NCBI GenBank assembly: GCA_028690215.1
Contig: JAQVBQ010000005.1
Coordinates: 30,144 to 94,143, forward strand
DNA: 64,000 bases
Source: Bacteroidales bacterium
GTDB lineage: Bacteria > Bacteroidota > Bacteroidia > Bacteroidales > UBA932
Reading direction: 5' to 3'
Positions within the stretch are counted from its first letter, which is position 1. Every line of letters begins with the position of its first letter. Both the position numbers and the translations under genes were made by a program. A model generated the notes under the pieces. The model did no database searches and had not been told where the DNA came from. It saw only the letters and a list, made by a program, of their open reading frames with translations. This document shows, piece by piece, positions 17,174 to 27,000 of the stretch.

Positions 17174-18553
17174 ATGGAACTTCCTTTTGCAGAATCCTAC
17201 AAAATTAAAATGGTGGAGAGCATCAGAAAAAGCACCCGTGAAGAGAGACTGAAGTGGATAAGTGATGCCAAGTACAATCTGTTTAACTTAAAGAGCGACT
17301 TTGTCTTCATTGACCTTCTGACTGATTCGGGTACAGGTGCCATGAGCGACAAGCAATGGGCTGCTATGATGGAGGGAGATGAGAGCTATGCCGGAGCACG
17401 CTCATATTATAACCTAAAAGAGGCAATTTTTGATGTTACCGGTTTTCCTTACTTCCTGCCAACTCACCAGGGAAGAGCGGCAGAAAACGTAATTTTTTCG
17501 TCATTGGTCAAGGCTGATGACATATTACCCGGCAATTCGCATTTTGACACTACAAAAGGTCATATAGAGTTCAGAAAGGCCCATGCAATCGACTGCACAA
17601 TAGACGCTGCAGCTGACACAACACTCGAACTGCCTTTCAAGGGGAATATGGATCTGAACAAATTGGAAAATGTACTTAAAAAATACCCTGCAGAGAGAAT
17701 ACCTTGTATTGTCTTGACCATTACAAATAACACAGCCGGAGGACAGCCTGTATCAATGGAGAATATAAAAGGTGTGTCTGCTTTGGCAAAGAAATATGGT
17801 GTTAAGCTGCTTATTGATTCAGCCCGTTTTGCCGAGAATGCATATTTTATCAAGACTAGAGAGAAGGGTTATGAAAATAAGAGCATAAGGGAAATAACCA
17901 GAGAGATATTCAGTCACGCCGATTTTATGACCATGTCCTCTAAGAAGGATGCTATCGTCAATATGGGTGGATTCATCGGTTTCCGCAACGAGCAGGATTG
18001 GCAGAAATGTCAGATGTACAATATAATGTACGAGGGATTTATTACCTACGGCGGTATGTCGGGCAGGGATATGAACGCGTTGGCAGTCGGTCTTTTTGAG
18101 GGTACCGAATTCGACTATCTTGAGACCAGAATCTCACAGGTTGCATATCTTGGCAAGAAGCTAGACGAGTATGGAATACCTTACCAAAGGCCTTCAGGCG
18201 GTCATGCAATATTCCTCGATGCAAAGAAAATATTGACACATGTCCCTAAAGAACAGCTTATTGCCCAGACCCTTGGTGTTGAGCTATACCTTGAGGCAGG
18301 TATCAGAGGCGTCGAGATAGGTACACTCTTGGCTGACAGGGATCCTGAAACAAGGGAGAACAGATATCCTGAACTTGAGTTATTGCGCCTTGCAATTCCA
18401 AGAAGGGTATACACAAACAACCACATGGATTATATCGCAGCAGCGGTAAGAAATGTATATGAAAAGAGGGAAAAGATAACCAAGGGTTATGCAATAACCA
18501 AAGAGCTGCCTATAATGAGGCACTTTACAATTGAATTGGAGCCGGTAAAATAG
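17174..18553 (+). CDS. tnaA: Tryptophanase (tryptophan indole-lyase)
   Basis: A 459-residue PLP enzyme of the beta-eliminating lyase family, cleaving tryptophan to indole, pyruvate and ammonia. Visible motifs are DLLTDSGTGAMSD (47-59), THQGRAAEN (97-105), TITNNTAGGQPVS (182-194), DSARFAENAYFI (215-226), and the PLP lysine K258 in MSSKKDA. FDTTKGHIE (124-132) resembles tryptophanase FDTTQGH rather than the FTTTRYH of tyrosine phenol-lyase, which favours tryptophanase. The whole N-terminus is close to what I remember of the Porphyromonas enzyme. No TnaC-like leader peptide with Trp is visible upstream. It ends at a terminator shared with the converging exporter operon. Confidence 0.93.
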   Translation: MELPFAESYKIKMVESIRKSTREERLKWISDAKYNLFNLKSDFVFIDLLTDSGTGAMSDKQWAAMMEGDESYAGARSYYNLKEAIFDVTGFPYFLPTHQGRAAENVIFSSLVKADDILPGNSHFDTTKGHIEFRKAHAIDCTIDAAADTTLELPFKGNMDLNKLENVLKKYPAERIPCIVLTITNNTAGGQPVSMENIKGVSALAKKYGVKLLIDSARFAENAYFIKTREKGYENKSIREITREIFSHADFMTMSSKKDAIVNMGGFIGFRNEQDWQKCQMYNIMYEGFITYGGMSGRDMNALAVGLFEGTEFDYLETRISQVAYLGKKLDEYGIPYQRPSGGHAIFLDAKKILTHVPKEQLIAQTLGVELYLEAGIRGVEIGTLLADRDPETRENRYPELELLRLAIPRRVYTNNHMDYIAAAVRNVYEKREKITKGYAITKELPIMRHFTIELEPVK

Positions 18554-18579
18554 ATAAAATATCTTTTACGGTAATTTAT

Positions 18580-18615
18580 AAAAAGCCCTATGCCTTTAAT
18601 GCATCAGGGCTTTTT
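18580..18615. terminator. Bidirectional terminator between tnaA and the exporter operon
   Basis: AAAAAGCCCT (18580-18589) pairs with AGGGCTTTTT (18606-18615). The stop codon and last codons of the minus-strand permease lie inside the hairpin, so the terminator is partly coding. Confidence 0.8.
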
Positions 18616-19811
18616 TCTTTCTTTACCACATAGAGCATAGAGAGGCATGCTGTTACCAGGTAGATCCCAGACTGTATCCACAGCCATATATATTCAAATC
18701 GTATTTGCGAAAGCTGTGCTCCGGTTGAGTTTATCTTTAAATATGCCTGTATGCCGTGTGTTGAAGGGAAGAGATATGAAAAGTACTTCCAGAATTCCGG
18801 CATGCTGGCTCTTGGCCATGAAAAACCTCCAAGGAAGAGCAATATAAGCGTACAGAAAAGAAATGAGATAATACCGGTCTCTCTGTTTTTCACAAATACT
18901 GAGACACTCATTGAGAAGAATATTGTAGCTATAAGGAATGGTACAACCATATGGAAAAGTGTCCATATAGAACCTATATGGGGCAGGTTGAACCATCTCG
19001 GGACAAGAACGAGAATATAAGCGCTTATTAAAAAGTAGAGAATAAAGTAACTCAATCCTTTACCCAGAACTACGCGATATATTCCACGACCGTGAAGATG
19101 TTCCGGTATTTGTGAGTGGTTGCTGCTCTCTTCTCGGGCAGTGCCTGCAAGCATTGTTATTCCTAAGAAAAGTGTCTGGTGAATTATCAGAATCAGGAAA
19201 ACAGGTACAAGAAAACTTGAAAATCCGCTTCCCGGATTGTAAAGTACCACATCGCTTGCCGGTATCGCCTGCATTAACTGAGCTTGTTGCTCTCCGGTAA
19301 TTCCGGCTGCATTGTATCTGTTTATCTGAATACTCTTCATCTCATCGAGCATAGCATAGCTGACACCCATTGTCATAGCCTTGTAGTAGAGGAAACTGCT
19401 CATATCGTTATATATAGAGACGGTTGCCTGCTCCATGTTACGCAGCTTCAAATGGTAGTCCGAAGGAAAATATATGATTCCACGGACTTTGTGTCTGAGA
19501 AAGAGATCTCTTGCCTGTTCAAGATTCATACAGCTCTCTTTGACTCTCACCTCCTGAGTTGCATCGATCTTATTTATAAACTCCCTGCTTTCAGCTGACT
19601 GAGAGAGATCCACAACAGCAACAGGCAATTCATAGACAGTCTCGTTTTTGTAAAGACCGTTGTATAGAAGGGGATAAACAAGCCCTGCGACAAAAAATAT
19701 CATGATAACACCCCTGTCACCAATGATTCTCTTAAATTCATCAATGCATATATGCATCATGTCACTTAAGCCATCTGTAAAGTATTTTATAAAATCTGAA
19801 CCTTTTTTCAT
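18588..19811 (-). CDS. ABC-2 type exporter permease (second of a pair)
   Basis: A 407-residue permease with one N-terminal helix (about 33-52), a large extracytoplasmic domain (about 55-200), then five helices (from about 205), as in YhhJ/YbhR-type ABC2_membrane proteins. It follows a similar permease by 6 bases at the end of the marR-tolC-hlyD operon. The two permeases would form the inner-membrane channel that hands substrate to HlyD and TolC. No ATP-binding subunit is encoded in the operon. The substrate is unknown; drugs or small molecules are likely by family. Its stop lies inside the terminator hairpin. Confidence 0.88.
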   Translation of the reverse strand: MKKGSDFIKYFTDGLSDMMHICIDEFKRIIGDRGVIMIFFVAGLVYPLLYNGLYKNETVYELPVAVVDLSQSAESREFINKIDATQEVRVKESCMNLEQARDLFLRHKVRGIIYFPSDYHLKLRNMEQATVSIYNDMSSFLYYKAMTMGVSYAMLDEMKSIQINRYNAAGITGEQQAQLMQAIPASDVVLYNPGSGFSSFLVPVFLILIIHQTLFLGITMLAGTAREESSNHSQIPEHLHGRGIYRVVLGKGLSYFILYFLISAYILVLVPRWFNLPHIGSIWTLFHMVVPFLIATIFFSMSVSVFVKNRETGIISFLFCTLILLFLGGFSWPRASMPEFWKYFSYLFPSTHGIQAYLKINSTGAQLSQIRFEYIWLWIQSGIYLVTACLSMLYVVKKEKSPDALKA

Positions 19812-19817
19812 CGCTTT

Positions 19818-20990
19818 CTATTTAAGAGGGTAGTTCTGGTTGATCAAAGCCTTTTCCAGGCGTCTGACAATAATGAATGGCAGTATCAGGAACGAAAGCA
19901 AAGCTGCATAATACACTATCGAATAGGTAAATGGGGCTCCGTTCAGCACCTCATTTGTATATATCTGAAAATAGTGTCTCATCGGAAAAAGTATACTTGG
20001 TCCCTGGGCAAGAGGTGGCATGGCATCAATCGGGAATGTAAAACCGGCATAGGTGAACGAGAGTATAGCGTATAGGGCACCGAAGCTTATGCCATCCCTC
20101 AGAACAGGGAACAATCCTATCATGAATATACCTATGGCCTGATGGGCAAGTACAAATAAAACTGTAGCCAATGAGAAAAGAACGAACGATCCGTTCATAG
20201 GGAATCCTACGAACTTGTAAAGCAGCACATTCCCAGCAATTCCAAGAATTGAAAAGAGTATCGTGTATGGCAGTAACTTACCGGTAAGGGCAGTTACTAT
20301 TGAGCCGTTACCGGCTGCAAGCCACTCCCTTGAACTCCCATCCTTCAGTTCAATACCAATTGAAAAGACTGTCATCAGTATTATCATGAGTTGCAAAACT
20401 CCCGGAAGTAAAAGGTTTATCAGGTATACCCCATAGTTTGACCAGGGATTTCCAACCAGATGAGAATCAATGACTATTGGCTGGATTCTTCCCATAATAG
20501 CCTCATCATCGGCCATGCCCTTTTTCCTCAGAATCTCCCTTTGATATGCCGCGGGTGCCAGGGTTGACATTGTAAGCATATCTCTGTATGCGAGAGTTCC
20601 TGCTACCAGGTATGCATTGTTTACATAAAAGGAGATTTCCGGCCTCTTATTACCTAGCAGATTCTTGTAAAAATCGTTAGGGACAAGTATAAAACCGTAA
20701 ATATCACCTTTTTGCATAAGATCCCTAGCTTCTGTATAGCTCGAGCATTTGGAAACAACTTCAACCGCTTGTGTAGCATTCAACTCCCTGTAGAACCTCC
20801 TTGAAATGGAAGAATTGTCAAGATCAACTATCGCAACAGGCAGCTTTTCAGGAAGCCCCTCCTTCATCATTGTGAGAAAGAAGACATAGCAGAAGCCCAT
20901 CACAAATACTGTTGCAAAGAGATATATCGGGCGACTGAACATCACTCTCAACTCTCTGTTCCAGACATTTTTAAATGCGGCGAATTTCAT
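19818..20990 (-). CDS. ABC-2 type exporter permease (first of a pair)
   Basis: A 390-residue protein with the same plan as its neighbour: an N-terminal helix (about 20-40), an extracytoplasmic domain (about 45-180), and a block of five or six C-terminal helices. It includes LPVAIVDLDNSSISRRFYRE (about 50-69), a stretch typical of this permease family, which is echoed in the next gene as LPVAVVDLSQSAESREF. The two are probably old duplicates that form a heterodimer. It starts 7 bases after the hlyD stop. Confidence 0.88.
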   Translation of the reverse strand: MKFAAFKNVWNRELRVMFSRPIYLFATVFVMGFCYVFFLTMMKEGLPEKLPVAIVDLDNSSISRRFYRELNATQAVEVVSKCSSYTEARDLMQKGDIYGFILVPNDFYKNLLGNKRPEISFYVNNAYLVAGTLAYRDMLTMSTLAPAAYQREILRKKGMADDEAIMGRIQPIVIDSHLVGNPWSNYGVYLINLLLPGVLQLMIILMTVFSIGIELKDGSSREWLAAGNGSIVTALTGKLLPYTILFSILGIAGNVLLYKFVGFPMNGSFVLFSLATVLFVLAHQAIGIFMIGLFPVLRDGISFGALYAILSFTYAGFTFPIDAMPPLAQGPSILFPMRHYFQIYTNEVLNGAPFTYSIVYYAALLSFLILPFIIVRRLEKALINQNYPLK

Positions 20991-20997
20991 GGGATTG

Positions 20998-21996
20998 TTA
21001 TTTAACGGATGTTTCTATAATAGCTGTCATGCCTGGGCGGAGATTTGCTATTGCAGAAGTAGGTTTTGCCTTTACTTCAAATGTTTTTGCATCAAACTGC
21101 CCGTTCACCTTTGTTGCTCTCCAGGTTGCGTATGAGGCCATGGCTTTGATAAATGTAACTTTTACATCATAAGTGCCATCACCTAAAGCCGGCACCTTAA
21201 CTTTAAGGTTTGACCCGACAGCCATACCGTTCAGAAGATCTTCCCGTACATTGAAAGTAAACCATATATCACTCATATCCGTAATACTCATGATAGGGGC
21301 ACCTGTACCAACAAGTTCGCCTGTTTTAGGAAAGATTTCTGTTACCTCACCATTGACCGGTGATATGAAGTATGTCTCACCGAGGTAGGATTTAACCTCA
21401 TCAACGGCACCCTTTGCCCTGCTTACCAACGCCATAGCTGCAGCCTTATCTTCGGACTCGGCACCGTTCATTGCCATATCATATTGTGATTTTGCAGCTT
21501 TGGCTGTAGCTACGGCTGCTTTGTACTGAGCCTCGGCTTCGTCTCTTCTTTGTGCCGGAATCACCTCTTTATCATAAAGTTTCTGTACCCTATCGAAAGA
21601 TTTTTTGGCGATATCAACACCCACTTCCGCTTTCTGCCACATCTCATATGCACCCAGGATAAGTTCCTGACGGGCACCCTTGATAGCCTTTCTGTTCTGA
21701 GCTTCTGCTGCAGACTGAGCTGCCTTTGCCTGTTCAAGCTTCGCCATAAGTTCGGGGCTGTCCAGGAGAGCAAGTGTGTCTCCGGCCTTTACCTGTGACC
21801 CCTCTTCTACAAGGAATTGATTGATTCTTCCGGGAATTTTTCCGGATATCCTGAATTCGTTGGCCTCAGCCTCCCCTTGAATTATCAGAGGCTCCGGTCT
21901 GGCTGCGTAAAAACCGATTAGTGCTACGAGTATTATTACTCCAAGAAGCCCTACAAGACCAAATAACAGACTGTTTTTATTCTTAGATGTTTCCAT
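20998..21996 (-). CDS. HlyD-family periplasmic adaptor (membrane fusion protein)
   Basis: A 332-residue adaptor with one N-terminal membrane helix (about 10-30), a biotinyl-lipoyl half motif (ISGKIPGRINQFLVEEGSQV near 50-69), an alpha-helical hairpin (about 80-190) and a returning lipoyl/beta-barrel region (near ISPVNGEVTEIFPKTGELV). It would bridge the ABC-2 permeases in the inner membrane and TolC in the outer membrane. It lies 12 bases after tolC and 7 bases before the first permease gene. Confidence 0.9.
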   Translation of the reverse strand: METSKNKNSLLFGLVGLLGVIILVALIGFYAARPEPLIIQGEAEANEFRISGKIPGRINQFLVEEGSQVKAGDTLALLDSPELMAKLEQAKAAQSAAEAQNRKAIKGARQELILGAYEMWQKAEVGVDIAKKSFDRVQKLYDKEVIPAQRRDEAEAQYKAAVATAKAAKSQYDMAMNGAESEDKAAAMALVSRAKGAVDEVKSYLGETYFISPVNGEVTEIFPKTGELVGTGAPIMSITDMSDIWFTFNVREDLLNGMAVGSNLKVKVPALGDGTYDVKVTFIKAMASYATWRATKVNGQFDAKTFEVKAKPTSAIANLRPGMTAIIETSVK

Positions 21997-22008
21997 ATTT
22001 TGATTTTT

Positions 22009-23493
22009 TTATTTTTCCAATGATTTTCCGAGTGCTTTTTTAAGATAAAGCTCACATAATTTAACTTCTATTCTCGAATCTATATTTTCCGAACTGGCAG
22101 ATAACCAAGCAGTCTGAGCAGTCATAAGGTCTGTGCTGCTTACCAGACCGGCCTCAAATGCCTCATTGGCAAATTTTAAATTTTCATTCGCCTGCTCTAC
22201 ACTTTTGTCTGTCATTTTTAGTTTTCTTCTGGATTCATCAATTTTAAATTTGGATTGATTTATCTGAAGTTCAATTTTTTCTCTTGCCTCTTCAATCTGA
22301 AGCCCGGCAATCTTCATTTCGCTTTTTGCAGCTCTAAGGGTGTGTATCCTGTCCCCGAAATGGAAGATAGGCACATTAAGGACAAGCCCGAATGAGTACA
22401 TTCCTGAGAATTTGTTGCTGTAGCCGTTATACACGTTCGGATTAGAAATTATATAATTGCCTGACAACACGAGATTTGGCATAAAACGCGACTGAGCAAT
22501 CTTGTATGAGGAACCGGCAATGTTCTTAGCCTCTGTTAAAGCTTTGATTTCAAACCTGCTATTTATCATTGATTCAATCGATCCGTTAACAGGGACAACT
22601 TCTTCGATAGTATCAAGATTACTCTCTGAGAGGATTATATCCTTGTCCAGTTCAAGACCACAGATTTGATTCAGAGCCATCTTTGACAGTCTGAGACCAT
22701 TCTCGGCCTTGACAAGTATCATCTCTGCCTCGTTTTTCTTGACCATGACTCTAAGTAGATCTGCTTTCGTTGCAACGCCCTCCTCGATCATAACCTTGAC
22801 ATTCTCCTCAAGTTTTGTCATAAGGTTACGGTACTCTTTGGCCAGTTTGTTTTTATTCTCTATGGATACGACTCTCCAATATGCCTCGTCAACCTCCATA
22901 ATAAGATCATCGGCAGCCTTTTCCTCTTCGAGTTTGGCAACAGTCTCGGCACTGCGGGACATTTTGTACAGCTCTCTTATTTTACCACCTAGAAAGATTG
23001 GCTGGATGAAACCAACATTTCCGGCGTAGATGTTTTTAGAATCGAACTCCATAGCCTCTTTTGGAAGCAAGGCGTAGTTTTTCCAGATAATTTTCTCCGG
23101 ATTTACTTTTGGGTCAAAAGGAACTCCGTTAGCGTCAAGTGGCGCATAAACTCCATCACTGACCTTAATCCATTGGTTTGAAATCTGATCCTGTCTGAAA
23201 CCGAAAGACCCGTCTGTCATCTTTGTTCCAATCGGTAACAGTGCATCCTCACTGAGGAGCGAGATGTTCTTTTCGTTCCTCAAATAGGTTCCGTTGGCGG
23301 AAAAATTAGGTAAAAACTGTGTGAAGACAGATTTTCTTGTCTCCGATGCAATTTTTGCTTTCTCCTGAGATATCATCAGAGATCTGTTGTGCTCAAGGGC
23401 TAGCCTCCGGCACTCTTCGATAGAGAGGATGGACTGTGCCTGCAAAGAACATACAGTGCAGGCAGCGATAAACATTGTGATAAATCTTCTCAT
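22009..23493 (-). CDS. TolC-family outer membrane efflux protein
   Basis: A 494-residue outer-membrane channel with a signal peptide (about 1-19). Paired outer membrane efflux repeats begin ILSIEECRRLALEHNRSL (about 23-40) and the second repeat starts near residue 315. Long amphipathic helices (KIELQINQSKFKIDESRRKL) would build the periplasmic tunnel. It is second in the marR operon, 13 bases after marR, and would provide the exit duct for the HlyD/ABC-2 exporter. Confidence 0.9.
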   Translation of the reverse strand: MRRFITMFIAACTVCSLQAQSILSIEECRRLALEHNRSLMISQEKAKIASETRKSVFTQFLPNFSANGTYLRNEKNISLLSEDALLPIGTKMTDGSFGFRQDQISNQWIKVSDGVYAPLDANGVPFDPKVNPEKIIWKNYALLPKEAMEFDSKNIYAGNVGFIQPIFLGGKIRELYKMSRSAETVAKLEEEKAADDLIMEVDEAYWRVVSIENKNKLAKEYRNLMTKLEENVKVMIEEGVATKADLLRVMVKKNEAEMILVKAENGLRLSKMALNQICGLELDKDIILSESNLDTIEEVVPVNGSIESMINSRFEIKALTEAKNIAGSSYKIAQSRFMPNLVLSGNYIISNPNVYNGYSNKFSGMYSFGLVLNVPIFHFGDRIHTLRAAKSEMKIAGLQIEEAREKIELQINQSKFKIDESRRKLKMTDKSVEQANENLKFANEAFEAGLVSSTDLMTAQTAWLSASSENIDSRIEVKLCELYLKKALGKSLEK

Positions 23494-23506
23494 CTATATT
23501 ACTTTT

Positions 23507-23968
23507 TTAGTTTGCAGTTGGTTCAACAATCAGATTATTAAGTAATCTGCGTACAATCTCCCTTGTAAAGAGCAGCTCATTTTCTGAAATACCGGAAGTT
23601 GCCTGGTCGAATGTATCTCTGACAATCTCCATTGCTTTTGATTCTAGCTCTTTTCCCCTTTCTGTGAGGTGAATGAGGTTTATCCTTCTATCTTTAGAGG
23701 ATGGCCTTCTTTCGATAAGATCGTGTTTTGAAAGAATGTCAAGAAGGCGTGTGATGCTGGCTTTATCTTTTGCAGTCTCTTCGCTGATTACCTGTTGGGT
23801 TACTTTGTCTTTATTCCACAGTGACAGAAGCACAAGCCACTGTTCTGAAGAGATTTCCAGCCCGGCCTCCCTGAATTTCCTGTTCAGTAGGCGGTTCAAT
23901 GAAGCAGATAATCTTCCGCTTAACACATCGAGTAGTTCTGTGATTTTTAAAAATTCATTTAGTTGCAT
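23507..23968 (-). CDS. MarR-family transcriptional regulator
   Basis: A 153-residue winged-helix repressor. The chosen start is the ATG at 23968; a TTG two codons upstream is also in frame. The wHTH core has LSLWNKDKVTQQVISEETAKDK, and the wing includes DLIERRPSSKDRRINLIHLTERG (about 85-107), a typical MarR DRR wing. It heads an operon of exporter genes, so it probably represses them and responds to the exported compound. A palindrome lies between its -33 and -7 boxes. Confidence 0.92.
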   Translation of the reverse strand: MQLNEFLKITELLDVLSGRLSASLNRLLNRKFREAGLEISSEQWLVLLSLWNKDKVTQQVISEETAKDKASITRLLDILSKHDLIERRPSSKDRRINLIHLTERGKELESKAMEIVRDTFDQATSGISENELLFTREIVRRLLNNLIVEPTAN

Positions 23969-23994
23969 AGACAATAGTTGTTATATCAACGATG

Positions 23995-24024
23995 CAAAGA
24001 TATTTACATTTGATTAAATGCAAA
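23995..24024 (-). promoter_or_regulatory. marR promoter with a palindromic operator
   Basis: On the minus strand TTTG (24021-24024) is spaced 18 bases from TATCTTTG (23995-24002), a good Bacteroidota promoter. Between and overlapping them is a 20-base inverted repeat, TTnCATTT-N4-AAATGnAA (24004-24023), the right size and place for MarR autorepression. Confidence 0.6.
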
Positions 24025-24052
24025 AAAATTTCACAGAAATTTAATATTCAAG

Positions 24053-27000
24053 CTATTTTCCTGACCTAATGATAAACTCTTCACTGTTTCCCCGGAATGC
24101 GGGATTGAATATTGACTCAACAATTGAGACAGAGCTGGAAAATGTCCCTTCCTGAGTTACATAGAACAACTCTTTAAATTTAGATTCACCCTCAGGCAGT
24201 AATTCAAAATTATAATATAGAGCTGATTTTCCAATTTCTCTATAATAGTTTTCTCTGTATCCTGAGCATTCATCACATGGTAACAGACATGCAGCATTAT
24301 TCGCGGATATCTTAACGTATGACCTGTTTTCTGTGCTATTAATGGTGTATTCGACCAGAATGCGATCTCCGGGTCTTAGTTTTGTTGAGGACGAATCGTC
24401 AGCCATTTTTAACTCGCTGAGAATCTCTTCCCCGTTTATCATGTCAATCTTAAAGAATCTGCGCTGAATATCTATACCGTTAGAGAATTTTTTCATTTTC
24501 GAATTATCTTCCTTGGTGTTTTTATGGATATAGATAAACTCCTGATATTTATTATTTTTCTTAACATAAACAGCATCTCTTTTTTTACTTAACTGGTATG
24601 TTGTAGGAGTATCTGAAATGCCAGACATTGAGCTCTTTAATGTGTTGTAAACGACATCTGTTGTAATATACGGATTTTGCCACAATTGATTCTCCTTCTG
24701 TAGCATCAGCCATTTACCAATTCCAGCCACCATCTCTTCATCTCCTGCTGAGGCAAATAGATCAAGTAAATCTGCATGAGCAGAGAGTTCACTATTTACA
24801 AAACCTCTGTATGGCAAAACTGCATTTGGAAAATATATACCTGTAGTACTGTTTTTTACGGCATATTGGCGGATTGATTTTATATATCTGTCCGCTTTCT
24901 GCTTTTCTCCGTTCCGCAACAAGGCGGATGCATAATACACATTGTTCAATACCTCAGGATTTAACGTCATTGTATCCATTTGTGAGATGTAGTAGTCTTT
25001 TGCAATCTTGACCTTTTCAGGAAGCGGGTATTCCGGGTATAAAGCACGCGCTCTTAAATAGAGAACGTTGAATGTGGCGAACAGGTTGTAGTTATATTTT
25101 TGCTTTCTCTCAAGATGTAGTTTGTATTGTGTTACAAAGTGAGAATCCAAACTCTCTATAGTTTCTCTCAAAATGGCCTCCTCCTCCGGAGTCGGTTTAA
25201 TGGAACATATAGAGTAAATCTGTTTCATCTTTTCCAGAAACTCGAAAGAAAGATAATATGTCCCATCCATGCCTGGATACCAAGAGAAAAATGAATTCTT
25301 TTTTGTCAAAGAGGCTAAGAAAGGAATTGCTTTTTCCCGGAAAGTATTTAAATCCGGGCTCTTGAAGTATGCCTTTGCAAAGTAGGCACTCAGGCAATCA
25401 AAAAAATTCTGAGACTCTAGATTACTTATCTCCTTGAGACTCTCAATTGCAGAGTTTAACGGGTTGTTGATCACCACTTTTACATGACCTTCTGACTCTT
25501 TATTAGTAGATAGCTCGGAAAAATCAAATTTAAAATTCCCTGACTGATCCAGTGCTATCACTTTTGTCCGGATTATGTCGGTTTGCTTTGGTATGACTGG
25601 TATTAAGTGTTCCTCTGCATCAAAATGTGCTTTATCTTTGACTGACAGAGTAATTCCAAGAGAGTCTATTTTTGAAGGGACCGATACTCTCCACTTAACA
25701 GGTATCTGATTTTTTGAAGCCAGATTTACTTGCTGGCTTTTCTGAGGTAGTAACCGCCGGTGTTCATTGTCTATCGAGCCGAAAAGGTTGAGACCCGCAG
25801 AAAGGTGGAGATTTTCGTCGTAATTATTAATTAAAGTACTTATGATAGATATTGTATCTCCTTCCCTCAAGAATTTTGGAATATTTGTCTGGACCATAAC
25901 ATCTTTCTGCAAAACAAAAAGAGTGTCGGCACTGTTTAAAAGGAGATCTTTTGTGTTGGCAAATGCAAGAACCCGAAATGTCGAGAGCAGATCTGATGCA
26001 ATAAATGGCACATTAACTTCACCATTGCTGTCTGTTTTCAGGTTGGGCAGAAAAGCGATTGTTTCCCGGAAGCTCTTTCTCACTCTTTGCTCACCACTCT
26101 TTATCTCATACGACCTATCATAATCAACAACAGCATATGGTATCCACTCTTCTTCAGACTCTTCATAAACATCAATAGGAGTGTGGTAATTTTTCAGAAC
26201 AACATCAAGATTTGCAGAATTCATATTATTCCCATGTATATTATGATAATAGTTGCCATAACTCATTAATTGTGGGTTATAATTATTTTTTTCAAATCTG
26301 TCAGTCGTTTCATCAAAAATAGAAACGAGAACTTCAGCCCCCTCTAACGGTGCCCCTTGCTTGTCTTTCACTACAATCTTAAATGTTTCTGATGCTCCCG
26401 GTTCGTATTTCTCAGCTATATCAAGGAATTCAATATTGATTCCTTTTGTAACGGAAGGCCTTTTATATTGGATTAGCTTAGTATATAGAATATTGTTCTG
26501 TACTAATGTGATGTTTAATGATATCTTTTCAGGATAATCTGATTTATAATCAATGGAGTATCTCTTAATGCCATTGTCGTGTTTAATGAAGTAATTACAT
26601 AATATTGAGTCTTTACCGACTAATGAAACATATGCATTTAATTTAAGAGAGTCGGAACCTAGAATGAAATCAATCAAATTGCCTGGTTTTATGATCTCTT
26701 CTTTAGATGGATAGAAGAGGAAACTTATATTATCCTGCAGTTTCTCGTCCTTTATGCTAAATAATGTAAACTTACTTGAGTCTCTGATAAAGAAGCCATT
26801 TCTTTCTGTTAAACGATACTTAATTTGGAAATTGCCGGATTTAAGTTTTTCCCAGTCAGGCCTGAATGGAATATTGCTTGTAAAAGAACCTTCGATGCAA
26901 AGTTTATCATCAGAGAACACTTGATAAATTCCGGGAAGATTAGTTTTCTCTTTTTCGATGAAACCACGTTCTGCAGAAACAATTATATCTGGGTTGTCCT

